Shown piece by piece: positions 56,860 to 64,000 of a stretch of DNA of 64,000 nt (its first letter is position 1; each line of letters opens with the position of its first letter). Both the position numbers and the translations under genes were made by a program. This stretch comes from Naganishia liquefaciens (lineage: Eukaryota; Basidiomycota; Tremellomycetes; Filobasidiales; Filobasidiaceae), in contig BLZA01000049.1 of the NCBI GenBank assembly GCA_013423385.1, positions 124,001-188,000 of the forward strand. The letters run 5' to 3'. The notes below the pieces were generated by a model. That model saw only the letters and a program-made list of their open reading frames with translations, was not told the DNA's origin and searched no databases.

Positions 56860-58441
56860 CTATGATCTATAATCCGCGTTGATAGAGACGTATTCCTGAA
56901 CAGTGGCACCAGATCAGCGGATCTCGCAAAGGCCATCCGTCACCCTCGACTCACATGGCTAAAGTCACATGTCCAGTACTTGGCTCCTTCGCCGCCCTTG
57001 ACTCCCAAGTCTATCAGAATCTCGAGGTCCTCCTCGGCAAGAATCTCGCTGCCTCGCGCCTCGTCGATGTTCGGTTCCGGTTCACCATTGGTCAAGAGTT
57101 GAAGTGGCGTCGGGTTTGGAGAGCCCTTTGGCGGGATAAAGGAGACGGAAACTGATGTCGGTGAGATCGTGCCGGCGGGCAGGTTCGTGTATCCGCTGCA
57201 AAAGAGGTCAGGACAGGCAAGGTGTATCGGAAGGTCTGTTTCACTCACACGGCGCAGAGAATTCGTCCCCAGTTGGCGTCCTGTCCGTACAATGCCGTCT
57301 TAACGAGCGACGAAGTCGCTACGGAAGATGCAACCGCTCGGCTGACTTCGTATGAGGGGCCGTTCTGAACAATGATCAGTGAGTCTCACGACAAACCTAG
57401 ATTATCAAGTGTTCATACCTCAACTCGGACAGTCACAAACTTGGTGGCTCCCTCGCCATCACGAACGACCAGCTGTGCGAGCTCCTCGGCAAAGCTCCTG
57501 AGCTCCTCCTTGAATACCGCAAATTCCTCCGGGTTGCCCTCTTCCGTGATTTCTTGAGCGCGCTCTCCCGATGATGAAGTCGCAGCACCGTTGGCGAGGC
57601 ACAAGATGGTATCGTTCGTTGACATGTCGCCGTCTACCGTGATCGAGTTGAAGCTTCGGTCAACGGCATACGTCAAGGCGGACTGAAGGGCTTTTGGTGA
57701 GATGGATGCGTCGGTAGCTACGACGCCGAGTAGCGTTGCGTGAGGTGGTCCCATATTTGGATGAATCATGCCTGCACCCTTGTCGATTCCTGCGATCCTC
57801 ACGGTCTGCGATCCAAGCTTGAATTCTCGCGCGCGGAGTTTGGGAAACGTGTCGGTTGTCATGAACGCTTTGGCTAACGACATCCAGGATGAGGCGGATC
57901 CAGAAAGCGATGATAAGAGGGAAGGAATCTTGCTGGTGATAGCGTCGATGGGAAGATGCTGACCGATGACTCCGGTGGACATGACCAGCGTCCCGGTACT
58001 CGGAGATCCAGAACTACCGGCCAGACCGTCCGTCACCTTTTTTGACATTGCCCACGCATCCTCCATTCCCTTGGAGCCCGTCACAGCGTTCGCACATCCA
58101 GAATTGACCACAAAGCCTCGTACTCTACCGTTCCCCTCCTCCAACACCTTGGTGGACACGACCACGGGAGCGGCTTTGAAGACGTTTCGGGTGAAGCAGG
58201 CAGCCGCATTGCAAGGTGTATCCGCCGTCGAAACCAGCACGCCCAGGTCGAGCGCACCTTCCTTTTTCTTCACGCCTGCATGAGCCGCAGCGACTTGGAA
58301 GCCCTTAGGAAACGCCGAATCCGGGAGTGAAAGGACGTGATGCTCCTTGCTAGGTGCTGCTTTCGACGCCGAAGCGTAGGCGCGGGAGATGACTGGCACG
58401 GCCGCGTTGACCAGTGTTCGTCCCTGAGCCAGTTGTACCAT
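56860..58441 (-). CDS. ARG7: Mitochondrial ornithine acetyltransferase / N-acetylglutamate synthase (ArgJ family)
   Basis: This enzyme moves the acetyl group from N-acetylornithine to glutamate, and also makes N-acetylglutamate from acetyl-CoA, in the arginine pathway. The start at 58441 gives [20 protein letters not shown], an Arg-rich amphipathic mitochondrial presequence. Core motifs: [68 protein letters not shown] then [15 protein letters not shown], where the Ala-Thr bond before LLG is the family's self-cleavage point (Thr becomes nucleophile), and [21 protein letters not shown] second exon block gives [37 protein letters not shown], then the tail ending CDFSH + [11 protein letters not shown]-stop at 56860. 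The substrate-binding N-terminal oxyanion-type sequence is intact. About five introns in the 3' half. Confidence 0.93.
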
Positions 58442-58915
58442 GATGAGCGTAGGAGTGGGTCTTCTACTTGTCCTGCGTCGCCTATGGTCTACACACTGAA
58501 CTAGCACGAACGATCATTCGAACGATACGTATATTGAGACAGTCAACCAAGTCGCACACTTGATCGCTATTCCCGAAATGGCTCGGATCGTTTGTTGCTT
58601 CCGCGGCCGAGATAACAAGTTTTCTGGACAATTTACAGCTCATTTGGACCGCTCGCTGAAGTGAGCCTTTAGAGCTTGAAGGTGGACGGGCGATGAGGAG
58701 GCGAACAAGCGACCTATGATATAGTCTAGTTTGCGTTACTGGCACAGTCAAAGCACCCTTTGTCCCGTTTGGCTTGATAGCCTTGCCGTCGACGTGACAA
58801 GTTGCAAGTCGCCCGATTTTTGGGTACAAATGATTTATCAAAATACAACGTGAAGAATGCTGAACAACACCTGGCGGAGAACGGATTACGAGAGCCTTGG
58901 AAAGCTCATGTTCCA
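58442..58915. other. Intergenic region
   Basis: This gap lies between the DER1 stop and the ARG7 start (both minus). It should hold the ARG7 promoter. Short frames only. Confidence 0.4.
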
Positions 58916-60019
58916 TCAAGTCCTCAGCTCCCCGAACATCCGTTTTCTGAGCGATGAAGCTCGATGTCAGTACGCATACACCACGCGGGATGGACCCTTC
59001 GACTCACAGCCAACGCGGCGCCACGATGATGGGCTTCCCTGTTGGATGAGTCATCTCCCTCGGCCAGGCATCTTGGATCGTGTAATACAGGTGACCGGCA
59101 ACGAGTCCCACCTGAGATGCGCGACATCAAGATGAGTGGGAAGTGATTCCCTAATATGGTTCTTTAAACGAAACAGATACGTACGGCATCGCCCATGGTT
59201 TCCGCCTTGATACCGGACATTGTCCAACTGAATCCAATGAGGCAAAATGGAAGATACTGAGCCGAAACTCTATTGTGAGAATGAGGAGTGAGACGAGATT
59301 GCAACAAGACAGTCACAGGTCTAAGTACTCACGTTATCACACCAAAGAGGTTCATGCGCATATGCGGATTCCGTCGGGCCCAAATGTAGACGAGCGAGAA
59401 TGCGAGGGAGGACGAGAGGAACGGGAAAGGTAGGAATGGGGAGAGAGCCTGAATACATGCATGCGGATGGTAAGTCTACAAGATGAGAGAATGGGCATTT
59501 GGGACGACTTGCCATGAGGATGATCGCGTTGAATGCCATCAGGCAGAGGTAATCTGCGCGATTGTTGCTGTACGAGTTTTCCTCGAGCAATCTCGAATAC
59601 CTCATCCTTGCGACGACATTCAGGATGATCAGCTCTGAGCCGGATAGAGGAATGGAGGGACGTACATGAAGAACAGATGATATGCAAGATCAAAGCTGAA
59701 GTTGCCGAAATACATAAAATTCGTAAAGATGCGCCAGAATTGGCCATCGTGTATGACCGTCTTCCACGAAAAGTAAAGCTGAACGGGAGCAATGAATTCA
59801 CATTGCTGTCGCAATGGGCATGTCAGCTGGATTACTACCCTACCTTGGAGCCAACAACGCTACGGCGCTTACAATAGCTATCCCGACGACAACGCATGCA
59901 AATGCCCATGTCCGCGTGATGGGTGGGATATCACGGATCCATGCCTCGACGCCTGGTATCCGGATCTCTGCTTGTTGCCTTTGCCGCTGTTCATTTTCAC
60001 GCCGAGGTTGGGGATCCAT
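58916..60019 (-). CDS. DER1: Derlin (ERAD membrane protein, Der1/Dfm1 type)
   Basis: Derlins are catalytically dead rhomboids in the ER membrane that help retrotranslocate misfolded proteins. The start at 60019 gives MDPQPRRENEQRQRQQAEIR, then PPITRTWAFACVVVGIAI. An intron (donor gtaagc, branch tagtaatc) joins it to LTCPLRQQCEFIAPVQLYFS. GQFWRIFTNFMYFGNFSFDL contains the family WR motif. After introns come RYSRLLEENSYSNNRADYLC, LMAFNAIILM, YIWARRNPHMRMNLFG, VSAQYLPFCLIGFSWTMSGI and VGLVAGHLYYTIQDAWPREM. The rhomboid Ser-His dyad is absent, as in all derlins. The end is PRWLKRMFGELRT-stop at 58916, with no C-terminal SHP box visible, which favours Der1 over Dfm1. Head-to-head with TOM70 over 306 bases. 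Confidence 0.88.
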
Positions 60020-60325
60020 GATGTCGGGCACTTGAAAGGCGAAAGGGGAAAGGGATTGATATCGGCTTGCATTCCCCGTGTGCGAGTCGACTGAGATGCC
60101 GACGACCTGAACCCCCGCGGGCATGTCTTCGATTGAGTGGATATTACGTGTACTGGGCCCACGTGACACACGCCCCGACTCTCCCGACTCTGGCCGTCAC
60201 TTTCTCCTTCCCCGCGTCATCGAAAAGGCAACGGGCGCAGAACGATTCACGCATACTATAGGCGTTCGTCAAGCCGTACATCCAATCCCATACACCGGAT
60301 ATCGACGCTTGCACCGCCTTCCAAC
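60020..60325. promoter_or_regulatory. Divergent promoter between DER1 and TOM70
   Basis: This 306-base spacer between two head-to-head genes contains CCCACGTGACAC (60160-60171), with an E-box core CACGTG of the type bound by bHLH or Cbf1-like factors. Shared control of an ER and a mitochondrial import gene is possible but unproven. Confidence 0.5.
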
Positions 60326-62891
60326 ATGGCTCCGCTACCACCCCCTCCCCCGCCTGCGCCGCCCGTGACGCTGCCATCATCGCACCCCGTGCCATCATCC
60401 AAGACCACCGACTCGCTCCTGACGAAATCTCAAAAGTTTATCGAGGAGAACAAGCTCTTGGTGCTCGGCGCTGCCGTTCTCGCCGTCTCGGGTGCGGGGT
60501 ACTACCTGTACTCAAGCAATGCTGCAGCCAACAAGCCACGCGCAAGGATTGAGAAGGATGCAAGCTCGAGCGACGAGGAGTCTGCCTCGGTCGGCGGTGT
60601 TGCCGGAAAGTCGGAAAAGAAAAAGAAGAAGAAGGGTTCCAAGAGCAAGTCAAAGAAGAAGAGCGCTAGCGCCGCTGCGGGATCGTCGTTGGATCAGTTG
60701 TCCAAGAGTGAGACATCGCCCTTGTTGGAGGAACGAGACGCGGAAGAGGTGCAGCGGATTCTGGAGAAGAAGCGTGCCAAGGAGCAAGAGGCAGGGGTCG
60801 CTACCGAGCGCGGCGAGTTGAAGACTGAAAACTTGACGGAAAAGGCGACGTCTTCGCCTGCGGCAGCATCATCGAGCGCCGCCGCGGAGGAATCCGTGCC
60901 GTCATACCTCGAAGGTATTCCTCGTACCAAGGAGGAAATCGCCAAATTGCCTTCCAACGAACGCAAGACGCTCGCGACGACACTCAAGACGCGAGGTAAC
61001 AAGCTGTATGGCGCCAAAAAGTACAAGGAGGCTGTCGCTTGCTACACGAAAGCTCTCGAAGTCGCTGAAAAGGAGGAAGCCGTCTTCTACTCCAACCGAG
61101 CGGCTTGTTACCAGAACATGAGTCCTCCCAACTACGAGCAAGTCGTCAAGGATTGCGATTCCGCGCTTCGATTGGACAGCGGCTACGTCAAGGCTCTTAA
61201 CCGTCGTGCCACCGCTTTCGAAGCCCTCGGACGGGACGAAGAGGCTCTCCGAGACTTTACGGCGACCACGATCATGGAAAAGTTCCAGAACGACGCAGCG
61301 TCGGCGTCGGTTGAGCGTGTGCTAAAGAAAATCTCGCAGAAAAAGGCAGAGGAGATGTTGAGCACGCGAGAGCCGAGATTGCCCTCCAAGACTTTCGTGT
61401 CGGCCTACCTCGGCGCCTTCCGACCTCGTGGGTACTATCATTCGCCGTCTTGGAGCAGGCACTGATGCTTTCTCGAAACACCGTCTTCAGGTCCAAAGCC
61501 CGAGTTCCCAACATTGCCTGCGGATTCTACCAACACTGGCAACAATACCTTCTCGCTCGCGCTCGACGCCCAGGAAGCCGGAGATTACACCAAGGCGTTC
61601 ATGCTCGTCAACGAGGCGCTCGAGCAGGGTATCTCCCCGGACTGGAAGCAGGGCCAGGCTGAAGCGCTGAACATGCGCGGTACCTACAAGTGAGTTCCAA
61701 TATCGAGTCCACTAGAGATCGGGCGTTGACGTCCCGCCATAGGTTCCTGCTCGGAGACTCCGCCGGCGCAAAGGAGGACTTGGAGAAGAGTTTGGATCTT
61801 GTGCCGGATTACGTTCAGTCTCTCGTCAAGGTTGCGAGTGTGCACATGGAGATGGGTATGTCGAATTCTCCATCCGGGATTTGATGATCGCTGAATGCTG
61901 TTCATCGATCAGGCGATGCCGCCGGCGCGTTCGGCGACTTTGAGGCTGCTATTAGGCACAATGCCAATGATCCTGATATCTACTACCACCGAGGTCAACG
62001 TAAGTTTTTTCGTGTTCAAAAGCTTGCTGGACAGGTTTAACCCCTCTCGCTAGTCTACTTTGTGACCAACGCTTTCGACAAGGCAATCGAGGATTACGAA
62101 AGGTCGACATATCTGGACGAAGACTTCATCTTCTCGCACGTTCAACACGCCGTGGCGCAGTACAAGATGGGCCAGACCAGGGAGAGTATGGCTGCTTTCC
62201 GCGATATCTTGCGCAAGTTCCGTGGAAAGTCGGAGCCCCTGAACTACTAGTCAGTAACCCCACCATTCGTAACAAGCTGTTAAGCTCATTCTTTTTCGAA
62301 CACCCAGCGGTGAACTTTTGCTGGATCAGCAGCGATTCGAAGATGCGATCCGAAACTTCGATGAAGCCATCGAGATTGAGAAGAAGAAGTAGGTAGACTT
62401 TCGCGGCCTTTCGGTACCGCTTGAGACTAACGGTTTCTGCGCAGGACACCAACAAACGTCTTGCCCCTCGTGAACAAGGCCCTTGCGGTCTTCCAGTGGA
62501 AGCAAGACATGGCCACCGCCGAGGCTCTCTGCAAGGAAGCCCTTGATATCGACGAGGAATGCGACGTTGCCGTCGCGACCGCCGCTCAGCTCAGTCTGCA
62601 GCAGGGCAAGATTCCGGAAGCCATCAAGTGGTTCGAGCAGAGTGCCAAGCTTGCGCGAACAGAGGCCGAAATGACTGCCGCTATCACCTGTAAGACTTTT
62701 TTTCTTCTATGTCGGTATCGAAATGAGCTGATAACTCCTTCTTCAGATGAACACGCGTCCAAGGCTCAGATGGCCTTCTTGCAGGCAAGTGTACGATTCT
62801 CATACACGCGGGCGGTTGCTGACTAGAATCCGCCATGCAGAATTACCCACAAATGGCCGAACGTCTCGGTCAATTGGCGCAGCAGATGTAA
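60326..62891 (+). CDS. TOM70: Mitochondrial import receptor Tom70
   Basis: Tom70 is the outer-membrane receptor that takes Hsp70/Hsp90-bound carrier preproteins. ATG 60326 gives [20 protein letters not shown]. The signal-anchor is [20 protein letters not shown] (residues about 44-63), followed by a Lys-rich stretch (60618-60664). The clamp TPRs start [20 protein letters not shown] and continue [20 protein letters not shown] and [20 protein letters not shown]; Lys/Arg/Asn positions fit a dicarboxylate clamp for EEVD chaperone tails. Later TPRs: [78 protein letters not shown] and [20 protein letters not shown]. The end is [16 protein letters not shown]-stop at 62891. First exon over 1 kb, then six short introns. 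About 620 residues, normal for the family. Confidence 0.94.
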
Positions 62892-63341
62892 ACTGTCATC
62901 GGATTCCGTACAAGTAGATATAGCAAACAAGTAGGGATGTTGAAAGTGGACAGACTGTATCAATACTACTCCTCTTTGAGCTTTCCTGTCGCTATTCGTG
63001 TTACTCTGGCATGGGTATGCCAGCCGATCGAGCGGAACTGTACATACGCGAGACATTTCAGTACATCTAAGTCCGATCACATAGGAATGAGTAATGACTG
63101 TTTCGACTTCTTCGCAATCTCCTAAATGCTGTTTCTGCCCATCCCTGTTTGACTTGAAGACGATCACAGAGGTTCTGGCGGTCGGAATACGATACTTCGA
63201 GTCATCTCCTGCTGCGACATCCAGCTTCGGACGATAGCAAGGTGTCCACCACCGTATCAAGGCAGTTTTTAGCGGAATCGCACGTTTGCATACCAACGTG
63301 CACCTCGCTCGAGACGCTTTTTCGTCAATCGCAGGATTACC
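62892..63341. other. Intergenic region
   Basis: This holds the 3' untranslated region of TOM70 and the promoter of the paladin-like gene. No gene seen. Confidence 0.4.
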
Positions 63342-64000
63342 ATGCCCCCGTCCGCAAAGCAGCCCGAGTTCTCCGAGCTCCCAGAGTCTGCGCTCGATGA
63401 CAGCAAATCCCCTGGATCAGGCTCCTCTCCCGTCCTATCGCCTGGCAATCCGGTTTCCAAGAACCCAACACCAATCTCGCCGCAAACCTTGTCGGAACAT
63501 GTCTTCCGCTCCTTCTCTGCCGTTTCGCCCGCCGATGCTAGGACAGACGAAGGTACAAGACGGGCTTCTGAATCCACCTTCACATCCAAGGGCAAACCGC
63601 TCTCCTCTATACCTTCTCATATGGGTCGAGTCGTATCCCAATCGGGTGGAGCACATTCAACCGGTAATTTAACGCCGAATGCCTTGAATCGGCGGGAGGA
63701 TGCGTGCGGATCCAATGGCAAGGGGAAGGGCAAGATCCTCAGTATCAAGGAGAGATTAAAGACAGAAGAGCAAGGTGTCGTCAAACGCAGAGATGGAGGA
63801 GTTTTGGCAAGAGGCTTCATTCTCAAAACTGATCATTATCCGACAGGTAAGTGTAATTCTAGCGGAAAAAGTCAACGGAAAGCTCTGACGGCTGGACTAG
63901 GGCGAGCTTTGGACTTGGATTTTCATCTGGAAGGGGCACCGAATTGGCGAGCGCCCCGGGAGGAATCGCTGAACGTCTATGGTGTCGCGCAACCTACTCT
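63342..64000 (+). CDS. Paladin-like / DUF1212-type phosphatase, 5' part (runs off window)
   Basis: ATG 63342 gives MPPSAKQPEFSELPESALDD followed by a Ser/Pro-rich leader of about 130 residues. Then come GKGKILSIKERLKTEEQGVV, KRRDGGVLARGFILKTDHYP, and after a 60-base intron (63847-63901) GRALDLDFHLEGAPNWRAP and LNVYGVAQPT. The LKTDHYP ... HLEGAPN ... VYGVAQPT series is the start of a repeated phosphatase-like domain (paladin type, with CX5R active sites further on) that occurs in tandem in fungal and animal members. The catalytic part lies beyond base 64000, so activity cannot be judged. Same strand as TOM70, 450 bases apart. Confidence 0.7.
   Translation, partial: MPPSAKQPEFSELPESALDDSKSPGSGSSPVLSPGNPVSKNPTPISPQTLSEHVFRSFSAVSPADARTDEGTRRASESTFTSKGKPLSSIPSHMGRVVSQSGGAHSTGNLTPNALNRREDACGSNGKGKGKILSIKERLKTEEQGVVKRRDGGVLARGFILKTDHYPTGKCNSSGKSQRKALTAGLGRALDLDFHLEGAPNWRAPREESLNVYGVAQPT

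Overview
The window is nuclear DNA from an intron-rich basidiomycete fungus, most likely a tremellomycete yeast (Cryptococcus/Tremella/Kwoniella-like). This rests on near-continuous gene packing on both strands, many 40-70-base GT-AG introns per gene with CTNA-type branch points just before the acceptor, and fungal proteins such as Hir1, Dph6 with RidA tails, Tom70, Ppn2 and Arg7. I saw no tRNA, rRNA, CRISPR array, transposon or viral fossil that I could support. All gene models were spliced by eye; gene ends are mostly firm, and internal splice sites less so.

Layout. Bases 1-181 hold the tail of an unrecognised gene. Next come HIR1 (+), DPH6 (-), CSL4 (+), a very large TOR-family kinase (-, 7.9-17.3 kb), an SNF5/SFH1 chromatin-remodelling subunit (-), an HSF-type transcription factor (+), an NTF2-like membrane protein (-), a hypothetical protein (+), a choline-transporter-like membrane protein (+), a weak hypothetical gene (-), VPS20 (+), a large serine-rich unknown (+), a small two-exon gene (-), a coiled-coil probable kinetochore protein (-), RFC2 (+), a dysferlin-domain peroxin (+), a carboxymuconolactone decarboxylase/enol-lactonase fusion (+), MFAP1 (+), a single-pass membrane protein (+), a hypothetical gene (+), a C2-domain protein (+), PPN2 (-), ARG7 (-), DER1 (-), TOM70 (+) and the 5' part of a paladin-like phosphatase (+).

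Most genes are housekeeping functions with no common pathway: histone-gene control and chromatin (HIR1, SFH1), translation and RNA (DPH6, CSL4, MFAP1), replication and division (RFC2, the kinetochore candidate), membrane traffic and organelles (VPS20, DER1, TOM70, the peroxin, PPN2) and metabolism (ARG7, the fusion enzyme). Several neighbours are divergent over very short promoters (RFC2 and its partner about 42 bases; DER1/TOM70 about 306).

I do not see a wholly new multi-gene system. The items most worth a second look are: the TOR-like kinase, which keeps its catalytic residues but has lost the rapamycin-contact tryptophan and the usual FATC end; an HSF-domain intron that fits perfectly except for a GG instead of AG at its 3' end; the CMD-hydrolase fusion, in the opposite order to bacterial PcaL as I recall it; MFAP1 with a zinc knuckle and RS tail; and a compact hidden gene at 34664-35211.
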